A stretch of DNA of 64,000 nucleotides from DASXAI01 sp963728985 (GTDB lineage: Bacteria; Actinomycetota; Acidimicrobiia; Acidimicrobiales; Ilumatobacteraceae). Within the stretch, counting starts at the first letter, position 1; the number at the start of each line of letters is the position of its first letter. Location: the NCBI GenBank assembly GCA_963728985.1, contig CAVSME010000003.1, forward strand, positions 1,240,001 to 1,304,000, written 5' to 3'. Of the stretch, positions 1 to 8,073 are shown one piece after another. A program made the translations under genes and the position numbers. The notes beneath the pieces are model-generated. The model ran no database searches. It saw only the letters and a list, made by a program, of their open reading frames with translations, and was not told where the DNA came from.

Positions 1-214
1 TGCCCCGCCCGTCGGGCAGCTGGAAGTCCATCAGCACCACGTCCGGGTGCAGTTCACGGGCGGCGCGGACGCCGTCCTGCACCGTCGTGGCATGCCCGAC
101 GACCTCGAGGTCGGGCTCCTTGTCGAGCGCGTGGCGGAGTGCTTCCGCGACCAGTTCGTGGTCGTCGACCAGGAGCATCCGGGCCCGTCCAGCCCGGGCG
201 GGCGTGTCGCTCAC
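1..214 (-). CDS. Response regulator receiver domain (3' part cut by window start)
   Basis: This is the N-terminal part of a two-component response regulator; the rest lies outside the window. The visible ~71 residues form a REC domain. The acidic pair is in LLVDDHEL, and the phospho-acceptor Asp is in VVLMDFQLPDG. The 'VDDHELV' start followed by 'DLEVVGHA' is typical of the NarL/LuxR class, which would put an HTH in the missing part; that is inference. Start choice: three GTG codons lie in a row (220, 217, 214), preceded by an AGAAGAGG ribosome-binding site. GTG at 214 has the best spacing, and ATG at 178 is an alternative. No histidine kinase is visible in the window. Confidence 0.8.
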   Translation of the reverse strand, partial: MSDTPARAGRARMLLVDDHELVAEALRHALDKEPDLEVVGHATTVQDGVRAARELHPDVVLMDFQLPDGRG

Positions 215-347
215 CACCACCTCTTCTTCGTCTCGGTGAACGATGTCTACCACGCCGCCTACTTAGTGTCACCATCTGACCGTTTTCCGCGAACAAGACG
301 GCGGGGCGGCCCGCCGATCACGCCAGGTCGGACGACGCCTTCGCCGC

Positions 348-1070
348 TCAGCCGTGCTCGGCCAGGAACTGCTCGACGGCGGCCCGGGCCGCCGGCTGAT
401 CGGCCGGGTCCTTCCAGGCCTCGACCAGCGTGGCGTTGGGCAGCTCGGCCGCCATCCGCTGCGACGCCACCTTCGGGTGGTAAACGTCGTCACCCTGGAG
501 CACCAGCGTCGGGGTGGCGAAGGTGGGCAGCAGCGCGTCGGGGACGCTCCACAGGAGGTGGTCGCCGCCGAAGAGGTTCGCCCAGCACCCCTCCCAGTCC
601 GCGTCGCTCGCCTCGGGATGGTCACCGCCGATGCCGTCCCGCCACAGATCGAACATCGACCGGAACTCGGCGATGTTGCCGTCGAGCCCGATCGGCTGGA
701 AGGCCACCGCCGCCGTGATCCGCTCGGGCACCTCGGCCATCAGCTCGGCGATGAAGGCGCCGCCGATGCACATGCCCAGCACGCTGAACCGCTCGATGCC
801 GAGGTGGTCCATGACGGCGAGCTGATCGGCGGAATAGTCGGCCCAGCCGTCGTTGGCGGTGATCGGCGCGAACGACGTGCCCGTGTTGCGCTGATCCATG
901 GCCACCACCTGGTAGCGGCCGGACAGCTGATCGATCGGGTTCCACGGCGCGTTCGTCCACGTCTCGATGCGCGACGCCCGCAGGCCACCGGGCGCGAGCA
1001 GCAGCACGGCCGGCCCCTCGCCCTTCGTCTCGTAGCGCAACGTCGCTGATCCATGCTGAAGCGTCGGCAC
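348..1070 (-). CDS. Alpha/beta hydrolase with Cys at the nucleophile elbow
   Basis: This is a 240-residue alpha/beta-hydrolase-fold protein of unknown substrate, probably cytoplasmic because no signal peptide is visible. The sequence shows the VAMDQRNTGTS region after strand 4. The nucleophile elbow reads G-M-C-I-G-G, with Cys101 where most hydrolases have Ser. A candidate acid lies in LQGDD (Asp194/195), and His198 sits unusually close behind it. Cys nucleophiles are known in dienelactone hydrolases, but the overall pattern here is closer to the haloperoxidase/esterase class. The gene is on the same strand as the ankyrin and MBL genes upstream. The fold is certain; the reaction is not. Confidence 0.8.
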   Translation of the reverse strand: MPTLQHGSATLRYETKGEGPAVLLLAPGGLRASRIETWTNAPWNPIDQLSGRYQVVAMDQRNTGTSFAPITANDGWADYSADQLAVMDHLGIERFSVLGMCIGGAFIAELMAEVPERITAAVAFQPIGLDGNIAEFRSMFDLWRDGIGGDHPEASDADWEGCWANLFGGDHLLWSVPDALLPTFATPTLVLQGDDVYHPKVASQRMAAELPNATLVEAWKDPADQPAARAAVEQFLAEHG

Positions 1071-1100
1071 CCGATGGACGGTAGTGCGGTCGTGCCGGCC

Positions 1101-1800
1101 TCAGCTCAAGCGAGCGATCACGGCGACGACGTGGGCATGACCCTCGCTCTCGGCCGCCTGGAGCGGCGTCATGTCGTTCCAACCGAGCCAGTGGGGGTCG
1201 CCGCCCGCCAGCACGAGCAGCTCGACCGCCGGCGCCGACCCGGCGTTGCTGGCATGCCAGAGCGAACCGGTGACGGTCTCGTGATCCGGGTGCTCGGCCA
1301 GCAGCTCGCGCACCCGGTCGGTCAGCCCGAGTGCGGCGGCGTGGAACAGCTTGGTCTCGGCGCCCGCCTCGTACAGCCGGCGAGCGGCGTTCCACTGGGC
1401 GAAGATCACCGCATCGTCGAGCGCGGAGCCGCCGGTGAGCACGCCGCCGCCGGCCTCGAGGTCGGCGCCGGCGGCGATCAGCGCGTCGAGCGCCTCGACG
1501 TCGTCGCTGCTGGCCGCCCAGTGCAGCGGCGTCTCCTGATGGGAGCCGACGAATCCGGCGTCCAGGTCCGCACCCCGCTCGACGAGAAACGCGATCACCT
1601 CCGCCACGCGCGTGGAAGTGGCCCGGCCAGTCCGTGGCGACGTGCAGCGCGGTGCGGGCCTGGACCTCGTCGCCGAAGTAGCTGCGGGCCAGTTCGGCGT
1701 CGGCGTCGAGGATCCGCGCCAGCGCGTCGACGTCACCCGCATGGATGGCGGCGACCAGTGCCTGGACGGCGGGATCGTCGACGGAGCGGTACACGGGCAC
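1101..1800 (-). pseudogene. Ankyrin-repeat protein, frameshifted
   Basis: The gene encodes a protein of about 233 residues made of ankyrin repeats. It is read in one frame from GTG at 1800 (VPVYRSVDDPAVQALVAAIH...) to about 1612, and in a second frame from about 1611 to the stop at 1101 (VAEVIAFLVERGADLD..., TPLHWAASSDDVEALDALI, TPLQAAESEGHAHVV). The two halves join as TDWPGHF / RVAEVIAFLV, which is how related ankyrin proteins read. The break is therefore one extra base or two missing bases near 1608-1616. The start lies 3 bases beyond the stop of the ferredoxin-MBL gene, so the two were probably translationally coupled. It may be a real pseudogene or a sequencing indel. Role unknown; ankyrin repeats usually bind other proteins. 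Confidence 0.8.
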
Positions 1801-1802
1801 GG

Positions 1803-2681
1803 CTACCGCCCTGACCGCATGCGGGCGACGAGCGCCTCGAGGCGCCGGTGGAGAACGTCGGGGTCGTCGCCGACCCGGGCGCCGTGCCCGGGCAGCACCC
1901 AGGCGAACCGGTGGCGCTCGGCGAGGCGCGCCAGCGAGTCGGCCTGCGCCGGCCACGACCACCAGCACGCGTCGCGGAAGGCGGTGAGGTCCTGGCGCTC
2001 GTGACTCCACGCCAGCGAGTCGCCGGTGAACAGGTAGCGCCCGTCCACGAGGAACATCGTCGAGCCGCGGGTGTGGCCCGGCGTGGGTATGGCGACCACG
2101 CCCGGCTGGACGTCGACGTCGCTGTCCCCGTCGATGCGATCGGTGGCGAACGGCGCGGCGGACGCGTCGTCGGCGTGGATCCACACCCGAGCGTCGAACC
2201 GTTGCGCCCATCGTCGGGCATCGGCCACGTCGTCGCGGTGGGTGAGCAGGATATGGTCGATGCCGCCGGCGGCGGCGATGGGGCCGGCGAGGGCTTCGGT
2301 GTAGCGGGGCGAGTCGACGAGCAGGTTGCCGCCGCGCCGCGTGACGAACCACGCCGACGCCCCGAAGGAGTCCTCCGAGCAGTAGCCACAGTCGAAGACG
2401 CCGGAACCAGGCTCGATCTCGCGGGGATACAGCCGGCCCGGCCGCGCTCGACGCGACATCGTGCCGATCGAGTTCGTCGGGCACGCCTGGGCCGCCAGCC
2501 ACGCATCGACGAGCGCCGGCTCGCTGGCGGGCTGGGCGATGACGACGCTCGTGTCCGACCGCGCACCGAACAGCGCGGGTGCGATGTCGCGACACGTCCC
2601 GCAGTCGATGCACCGGGTGTCGACGAACCAGTCGCCGTCGGCGTTGGCGTCGTGGCGGAGGTCGAGGCGGGCCACTGCCAC
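1803..2681 (-). CDS. Ferredoxin / metallo-beta-lactamase-fold fusion protein
   Basis: This is a 292-residue two-domain protein. Residues 1-75 look like a short ferredoxin, with Cys24, Cys27, Cys30 and Cys67 as likely iron-sulfur ligands (CIDCGTC ... ACP). Residues 85-292 form a metallo-beta-lactamase fold: LLTHRDDVAD at about 146 is a divergent HxHxDH motif, followed by GHTRGS (His203), FTGDS (Asp221) and LPGHG. The first metal motif lacks some of the usual His residues, so the metal site may be unusual or incomplete. Known ferredoxin-MBL proteins of this kind have no agreed substrate. The start is GTG at 2681; GTG at 2675 is possible. The ankyrin gene follows almost without a gap. Confidence 0.8.
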   Translation of the reverse strand: MAVARLDLRHDANADGDWFVDTRCIDCGTCRDIAPALFGARSDTSVVIAQPASEPALVDAWLAAQACPTNSIGTMSRRARPGRLYPREIEPGSGVFDCGYCSEDSFGASAWFVTRRGGNLLVDSPRYTEALAGPIAAAGGIDHILLTHRDDVADARRWAQRFDARVWIHADDASAAPFATDRIDGDSDVDVQPGVVAIPTPGHTRGSTMFLVDGRYLFTGDSLAWSHERQDLTAFRDACWWSWPAQADSLARLAERHRFAWVLPGHGARVGDDPDVLHRRLEALVARMRSGR

Positions 2682-2767
2682 CCATGCTACGGAGCAGCCG
2701 GCCGAGACCCGACCGGCTACCGATGGAAGACTGCACGCGTGCTGGAGTTCGGAATCCTGGCGCGCGG

Positions 2768-3298
2768 TCAGCGCTTGTCGATCTTGTCCAGCAGCTTGCC
2801 GAGCATGTTCGTGTTGCGGCTGGTGCTGCGGTGACGACCGACCACGCTCTCCCAGGCCTTTGCCGGGAGCTTGGTGTCCGTTGACTTGCCGTGCATGCGC
2901 CAGTGCACGTCGCGGCCCTTGACCACGACGGTGTCGAAGTCGTTGCTGAGGGCTGCGAGCGCCTTGGCCTTCGACGCGGACAGGTTCTCCTTGAGGAAGG
3001 TCACGAAGTAGGTGTCCCCGGGTCCAACGGCGAAGGGTTCGACGGCCAGTGTGCGGCGCAGCTCCGCCGCCGTGCGAACGAACGTCGTGACCTCGAAGCC
3101 GAGGTCGTCCTCGAGCGCGGTTTCGAGCCGTCGCTCGAGCGTGGCCCGACTGCCCGAGGCTTCGAACACGACGTTGCCGCTGTTGATGTGCGTCCAGACG
3201 TCGTCGTAGCCGAGACCGCTGACGAGCTCGACGAGGTGCGGCATCTTCACCGTTCTCTTGCCCAGGTTCACCGCCCGCAAGAACGCGATGTGCGTCAT
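2768..3298 (-). CDS. DUF1697 family protein
   Basis: The 176 residues match the DUF1697 pattern from the start (MTHIAFLRAVNLGKRTVKM). It continues with the GYDDVWTHINSGNVVF core, and the C-terminal region ends in the conserved TSRNTNMLGKLLDKI. Cytoplasmic and of unknown biochemical function. The start is ATG at 3298, chosen because the family begins exactly there; the open frame extends further upstream, but those residues look non-coding. The gene diverges from the epoxide hydrolase, with about 100 bases between the two starts that must hold both promoters. Confidence 0.85.
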   Translation of the reverse strand: MTHIAFLRAVNLGKRTVKMPHLVELVSGLGYDDVWTHINSGNVVFEASGSRATLERRLETALEDDLGFEVTTFVRTAAELRRTLAVEPFAVGPGDTYFVTFLKENLSASKAKALAALSNDFDTVVVKGRDVHWRMHGKSTDTKLPAKAWESVVGRHRSTSRNTNMLGKLLDKIDKR

Positions 3299-3400
3299 GC
3301 CTCCAACCTTGGCAGGTCCACGACGGACGCGGCCACGAGCCCGCGGGCGGGCGGTGCATTGTTGTGGGTCGCGCACCGACACGTTGGAGGAGCCGAGCCC

Positions 3401-4567
3401 ATGACCGACCTGCAGCCCTTCACGATCGAGATCCCACAAGCCGAGCTGGACGAGCTGCGCCGCCGGCTACTTGCGACGCGCTGGCCGGCCGATCCTGGGA
3501 ACCCGGACGGCCGCTACGGGGCATCACGCGAGTGGGTCGAAGACCTCGTCGCCTACTGGGCCGACACCTTTGACTGGCGTGCCGTCGAAGCCCGGATGAA
3601 CAGCTACCCGAATTACCGGGTGGAGATCGACGGCATCCCGATCCACTTCTTGCGAGTACCGGGCAACGGGCCCAACCCGGTGCCACTGATCTTGACCCAC
3701 GGATGGCCGTGGTCGTTCTGGGACCTCCACCACGTCATCGGTCCGCTGGCCGACCCTGCGGCCCACGGGGGCGATCCCGCCGACAGCTTCGACGTGATCG
3801 TCCCATCGCTGCCGGGCTATGGCTTCTCGGTCCCGCTGCGCACGCTCGGTGTCGACATACCCCGCATCGCCGCGCTGTGGGTGTCGCTGATGCGCGACGT
3901 CCTCGGCTACGAGCGGTTCGGGGCGCAGGGCGGGGACTGGGGCGCCTTCGTCAGCGCCTACCTCGGCCACGCCCACGCCGAGCATCTCGTTGGTGTGCAC
4001 CTGACGCTGCCGGTGATCCCCGGCCTCATGGGCCGCCGCGGTGGCGGCGTCCGGCCCGAGCAGTTCGCCGCCGACGAGCAGTGGATGGTGGCCCGGATGG
4101 AAGAGGCGCGCCCTCTCATCGCCGCCCACGTGGCCATCCAGCGGCGCGACCCTCAGACGTTCGCCTATGCCATGGCCGATTCCCCCGCCGGCCTCGGCGC
4201 CTGGCTGTGGAGCCGCCGCCAGCTCTGGTGCGACGGCGACGCCATCGACGTGTTCGGTCGCGATGACCTCTGCACGCTGGCCGCGCTGTACTGGTTCAAC
4301 GCCTCGTTCGCATCGTCGGTCCGGCTGTACGCCGAGCAGTTCAACAAGCCGCCTGCGCTCGCCCACGACCGATCCCGTGCCATCGAGGCACCAACTGGAT
4401 TCGCCGTCTTCCCCAAGGAGCTCCTGTTCGTCCCGCGGAGCGTCGCCGAGGCGACCACCGACTTGCGGCGCTGGACCGTGTTCGACCGCGGCGGGCACTT
4501 CGCGCCGGCCGAGCGCCCCGACGCGGTGGTCGAGGAGCTACGGGCCTTCTTCCGGCCCCTGCGCTGA
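3401..4567 (+). CDS. Epoxide hydrolase (EHN-type alpha/beta hydrolase)
   Basis: This is a 388-residue epoxide hydrolase of the microsomal-like class, which opens epoxides to diols through a covalent Asp-ester intermediate. Residues 1-110 match the N-terminal EHN region (FTIEIPQAELDELRRRL). The oxyanion motif HGWP lies at 100-103, the nucleophile is Asp179 in GAQGGDWG, and the C-terminal RGGHFAPAERPD carries the catalytic His. Tyr residues in the cap are candidates for epoxide protonation. The start ATG has GGAGG about 10 bases upstream. The gene runs towards a membrane-protein gene, with a strong inverted repeat between them. The natural substrate cannot be read from sequence. Confidence 0.92.
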   Translation: MTDLQPFTIEIPQAELDELRRRLLATRWPADPGNPDGRYGASREWVEDLVAYWADTFDWRAVEARMNSYPNYRVEIDGIPIHFLRVPGNGPNPVPLILTHGWPWSFWDLHHVIGPLADPAAHGGDPADSFDVIVPSLPGYGFSVPLRTLGVDIPRIAALWVSLMRDVLGYERFGAQGGDWGAFVSAYLGHAHAEHLVGVHLTLPVIPGLMGRRGGGVRPEQFAADEQWMVARMEEARPLIAAHVAIQRRDPQTFAYAMADSPAGLGAWLWSRRQLWCDGDAIDVFGRDDLCTLAALYWFNASFASSVRLYAEQFNKPPALAHDRSRAIEAPTGFAVFPKELLFVPRSVAEATTDLRRWTVFDRGGHFAPAERPDAVVEELRAFFRPLR

Positions 4568-4576
4568 CTGAAGGCG

Positions 4577-4683
4577 CTAGCAGGGTGCTGAAGTACCCGG
4601 GTCGGCGGCATGCGCCGACGCTCTGATTTGGGTGATCAGGTGGACGGCTCGCCGCCGAGGGCCGTACTTCAGCACCCTGCTAG
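4577..4683. terminator. 20-bp perfect inverted repeat between convergent genes
   Basis: The arms CTAGCAGGGTGCTGAAGTAC (4577-4596) and its exact reverse complement (4664-4683) enclose 67 bases. A second hairpin lies inside: GTCGGCG (4601-4607) pairs with CGCCGAC (4613-4619). The right arm includes the stop codon of the minus-strand membrane gene. The position between two convergent 3' ends suggests a bidirectional terminator, but the loop is long for that and there is no U-tract. A small non-autonomous repeat element is an alternative. Confidence 0.5.
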
Positions 4684-5360
4684 GTACCGATGGTGGCCGA
4701 CCCCGCGCGGGCGCGCATGGTGACGATCAGGATGTGGACGCTGAACACGAACACCCAGGCCGGGAACACCAGCTCGAGCCACGGGACGACCCCGACCGTC
4801 ACGAGCAGCGCCACCGCCGTGACATAGCCGACAACGGCGAGCCAGCGCGGGATGAGCCGGAGTCGAATGGCAAGGGTGGTCGTCGCCATGGTGAACACGG
4901 CCGCCATCCGCATCGCGTAGACGTTCAGCAGGGTGTTGGTGATTCGGCGACCGAAGGCCCAGATTCCCGGTTGGGACTGTGCGATGACGTTGTCGTCGGC
5001 GGTGAACAGGAGGCCACCGGCGACCGCGCCCGTGGCCAACATCATGGCGACGAAGAGCAACCCGCTGCCGAGGAACACCGTCGCGAAGAACCGATCCTCT
5101 CCCTCTCCGATCCGATCGCGTACCACGCCGATGAACCACAAGAAGGCGATGGCCGCGAAGGGCAGGAGGTTCAACGCCACCACGACCGCCTTGCGGCGGC
5201 TGCCGTCAGCCAGCCAGTCTCCAGCGGCTTTGGGATCAGTCGGAGACACGCTTCGCACGAGGGCGAGCGCGACCGTGAGCAGAACCGAGAAGACGATCCC
5301 TGCCACGGCGGCGGCCCGCGGCGACCTGATCACCGTACGAGCCCCGATGGATGCGGACAT
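4680..5360 (-). CDS. Multi-pass membrane protein of unknown function
   Basis: This 226-residue protein has about six hydrophobic segments: about 18-36 (VAGIVFSVLLTVALALV), 58-77 (VVVALNLLPFAAIAFLWFI), 92-116, 145-165, 173-190 and 194-214. No catalytic or binding motif is recognised. It resembles small conserved integral membrane proteins common in actinobacteria. The start ATG at 5360 follows a GGAGG-like stretch. It stands alone between convergent and same-strand neighbours, so context gives no clue to its role. Confidence 0.75.
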   Translation of the reverse strand: MSASIGARTVIRSPRAAAVAGIVFSVLLTVALALVRSVSPTDPKAAGDWLADGSRRKAVVVALNLLPFAAIAFLWFIGVVRDRIGEGEDRFFATVFLGSGLLFVAMMLATGAVAGGLLFTADDNVIAQSQPGIWAFGRRITNTLLNVYAMRMAAVFTMATTTLAIRLRLIPRWLAVVGYVTAVALLVTVGVVPWLELVFPAWVFVFSVHILIVTMRARAGSATIGT

Positions 5361-5437
5361 GTGGCCTCCTCGGTCAGTCCGACGCGGTCCGGCCGGACGC
5401 GGCCGGGTTCTCCCGCGCGGTGCAGTGTCGATCTCGG

Positions 5438-6911
5438 TCAGATGCCGCGTTGGGCGGTGATGCGGCCGTTCCGCTCGGCTTGAACGAGGGCGTCGTAGTC
5501 CCGCTCGTTTTGGTCGGCGTACGCTTCGGAGAACTCTACGAGGGCCCGGTCGAAGGCGTCACTCGAGCCGAGGTAGGAGGCGATGGCGATCCGGTCGCCG
5601 GAGCGAGCGTGGGCCCGGACCAGCGCGCGGGCGCAGACGCGGGCGTAGATGGCCATCGTGGTGGGTTTCATGACCTCGACAAGCGCGGCACCCTTCCAGT
5701 CACGGAGTTGACGGACGTAGAAGTCGCGCTCGACACCGTCGGCACCGTGGGCGCGGTCCCAGCCGAGGAAGATGTCGCTGCTGGCTTGCATCAGGTGCTG
5801 CCCGTGAACCACCCGTTCGCCATGGGATCGGCGGTCGCTGCGCCCGACGAACTCCTCGAGCACCGACGCCTCGGCCTCCTTGGCTTGGAGGAACAACGGG
5901 TCGCTGTCGTCACGACCGAGCATCAAGACGATCCATGCCCGAGTCCCGACACTGCCCACACCGACAACCTTGCGGGCCACGTCGACCACGTGGAAGTCCT
6001 CGAGCAGATGGCGGCGGTCGCTTGGCAACGTCCGCCGATAGCCGCGGATCACCGCCCGCAAGAACTCGAAGATCTCGGTCTCGCTCCATCCCGACGAATA
6101 TCTCTTCGATCGGCTGGATCAGAGGCGGGTCGCTGATGATCCGTCGCTGCCCGTCTACGACGCGGGTGAGCTTGTCGAAGGCATGAAGGCTGTCGCGGGT
6201 ACGAGCCTTGGCCACGTTCGCCTCGGCCCGCTTGCGTGCGGCCGAGTCAACCTGGCCCTGGAGCTCCTTCAGACCGGTCTCGACATCGATGTGGGAGTAC
6301 CACACGGCCAGGTTGGGCATGGCCGCGAACTGGTTCATGCCCGAGCGATACTCGCCGAGCAGGGCGAGCAGCACCTTGGCGCGCTCCTTGGTCGAGAACC
6401 CGTTGTCGCGCCCGGCGATGGCGAAGCTGGCCGCGAGCCGCTTGACGTCCCACTCCCACGGCCCCGGACAGGTCTCGTCGAAGTCGTTGATGCCGAACTC
6501 CAGGCGGCGTTCCGGTGACGCGAACACGCCGAAGTTCATCAGGTGGGCATCTCCACACACCTGTGTCGTGATCCCTGATCGCGGCGTACCGGCCAGGTCG
6601 GACGCCATGATGAGCGCCGCGCCCCGATAGAACGTGAACGCCGAGACCAGCATCCGGCCATAGCGGATCGGCACCAGCTCCGGCACCCGGGTCGTTGCCT
6701 GCTGTTCCAGCAGCGTCACCGGGTCCGGCCGGTACGCGCTCGGCGCGAACCCGGCATGGCTCGACCGCGGCACCTCTTGCCGCGCTGCCTTGCCCCTCGC
6801 CACCCGTTCTTCGGCTGTCAGATGCGGGACCACGGCGCCGTGGTGGTAGCGCATGCCGACCGGAATCGGCTGCGATTCATCTACGTCGCCTGCCATCGTC
6901 TGAGCTTCCAC
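5438..6911 (-). pseudogene. DUF2252 family protein, frameshifted
   Basis: This is a DUF2252 gene of about 490 codons read in two frames. The first part starts at GTG 6911 (an AGGAGGAGG ribosome-binding site lies 5 bases upstream) and runs to about 6080. It contains GRMLVSAFTFYRGAA, QVCGDAHLMNFG and FDINDFDET-like family signatures (here FGINDFDETCPGPWEWD). The second part, in another frame, runs from about 6076 to 5438 with LRAVIRGYRRTLPSDRR, VDVARKVVGVGSVGTR and the C-terminal ARALVRAHARSGD. The join is at GAC C GAG ATC: one extra base, or two lost. DUF2252 proteins have kinase-like features but no settled function. Either half alone would be non-functional. Confidence 0.85.
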
Positions 6912-7110
6912 GACGACCTCCTCCTAGTCGGGAGCGGAGTCGCGGGGCTCACACACCCTGAGGAGCATGCGCCTGCCGCATCGGGAGCGACATCGTCCAC
7001 AATGGGTGAACGTGGCCGAGGGCGGGCTCTCGCCGTCGTCGCCCGGCACCCGCGTGCGTTTCGACGGCTGGGCCACGGACCTGGCCTCCGCCGAGGCGAG
7101 GACCTGACGC

Positions 7111-7196
7111 GGAAGGAGTGGGATTCGAACCCACGGAGACCCGAAGACCTCAACGGCTTTCGAGGCCGTCCCATTCGTCCGCTCTGGCATCCTTCC
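7111..7196 (-). tRNA. tRNA-Ser (CGA)
   Basis: This 86-nt class II tRNA is read on the minus strand. The acceptor GGAAGGA pairs with TCCTTCC. The anticodon loop CTCGAAA lies between ACGGC and GCCGT and gives anticodon CGA, which reads UCG. A long variable arm typical of serine tRNAs is present, and the T-arm is GGGTTCGAATCCC. No CCA is encoded. It lies 11 bases after the tadA stop on the same strand. Confidence 0.95.
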
Positions 7197-7207
7197 GAGC
7201 GGCGACG

Positions 7208-7681
7208 CTAGTCCGAGCGGCGCCCGGCGAAGAACGCGCTGAGCAGGGCACCCGCCTGCTCGGCCAGCACCCCGTGGGTCACCGGAGGGTTGTGGTTCAG
7301 CCGGGGATCGGCGCACACGTTGTAGAGCGATGCCGTCGCTCCGGCCTTCAGATCGGCGGCGCCGTAGACGAGCCGGCCGATGCGGGCCGACAGCAGGGCG
7401 CCGGCGCACATCACGCACGGCTCGAGGGTCACGACGAGGGTGCAGTCGTCGAGTCGCCACGTGCCTCGGGCGCGGGCGGCATCCTGGAGGGCCAGCACCT
7501 CGGCGTGGGCGGTGGGATCCTGGCGGGCCTCACGCTCGTTGTGGCGCTGGGCGATCACCACGCCCTGGTGCAGCACGACGGCGCCGACGGGGACGTCGCC
7601 GTGGACGAGGGCCGCCTCGGCCTCCACCAGGGCGACCTCCATGGCCGCAAGGTCGTCGACAGTCGCAGTGGTGGGCTCCAT
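7208..7681 (-). CDS. tadA: tRNA adenosine(34) deaminase TadA
   Basis: This 157-residue cytidine-deaminase-fold enzyme converts A34 of tRNA-Arg(ACG) to inosine. The zinc site and catalytic Glu are visible in the HAE motif (DPTAHAEVLAL) and in the PCVMCAG motif. GDVPVGAVV precedes them as in other TadA proteins. Start: ATG at 7681 lies only 3 bases from the 3' end of tRNA-Ser(GGA), leaving no room for a ribosome-binding site. ATG at 7642 (MEVALVEAEAALVHG) also fits the family length. The gene sits between two tRNA-Ser genes on the same strand. A joint transcript cut by tRNA processing is likely, and tadA would then be translated from an almost leaderless mRNA. Confidence 0.9.
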   Translation of the reverse strand: MEPTTATVDDLAAMEVALVEAEAALVHGDVPVGAVVLHQGVVIAQRHNEREARQDPTAHAEVLALQDAARARGTWRLDDCTLVVTLEPCVMCAGALLSARIGRLVYGAADLKAGATASLYNVCADPRLNHNPPVTHGVLAEQAGALLSAFFAGRRSD

Positions 7682-7684
7682 GGC

Positions 7685-7768
7685 GGAGGGAGTGGGATTC
7701 GAACCCACGGTGAGTTGCCCCACACACGCTCTCCAGGCGTGCCGATTCGTCCGCTCTCGCATCCCTCC
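7685..7768 (-). tRNA. tRNA-Ser (GGA)
   Basis: This 84-nt class II tRNA is on the minus strand. The acceptor GGAGGGA pairs with TCCCTCC. The anticodon loop CTGGAGA lies between CACGC and GCGTG and gives anticodon GGA, which reads UCC and UCU. There is a long variable arm, and the T-loop is GGTTCGAATCC. No CCA is encoded. tadA starts immediately downstream. Confidence 0.95.
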
Positions 7769-7844
7769 GAGGACATGCCGGCCTCGGCGGCACCGGCGGC
7801 CGACGCGGCCCGGCGAGGGTAGCCGACGGCTATCGTGGTCTCTC

Positions 7845-7978
7845 GTCCGCCGGGTGAGGTGGCGGTCGGGTCCTGTGCAACGGCAGCCCGTGAACCAGGT
7901 CAGGGCCGGGAGGCAGCAGCCTTCAGCGGAACCTGCCGTGTGCCGCAGGGAGCCTGGCCGTCACCTCAGCCGGCGGAC
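7845..7978 (+). ncRNA. ffs: Signal recognition particle RNA (bacterial small type)
   Basis: The conserved domain IV is plain at about 7898-7921: GGTCAGGGCCGGGAGGCAGC then AGCC, with the asymmetric loop that binds Ffh. The tetraloop reads GGGA rather than the usual GGAA; it is still a GNRA loop. Flanking strands pair: CCTG with CAGG and CGGCA with TGCCG. Outermost, TCCGCCGG (7846-7853) pairs with CCGGCGGA (7970-7977) and TGAGGTG (7855-7861) with CACCTCA (7962-7968), giving a rod of about 130 nt. A TATCGT box at 7831-7836 could be its -10. GC-rich hairpins follow (GCGTCC 7981-7986 with GGACGC 7991-7996). Confidence 0.9.
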
Positions 7979-8073
7979 CCGCGTCCCAGGGGACGCCGGC
8001 GCCGCAGTGCGGCGGCGGGGCAGGTGCTAGAGGGATTGATCGAGCGCAGCGAGACCGAGGCGAAGCCGAGGCA

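Noticed and set aside
622..2736. A 704-codon minus-strand open frame across several genes
   Set aside because: Only its part near 1615-1800 is coding (start of the ankyrin gene); the rest is the wrong frame of neighbours and Arg-rich.
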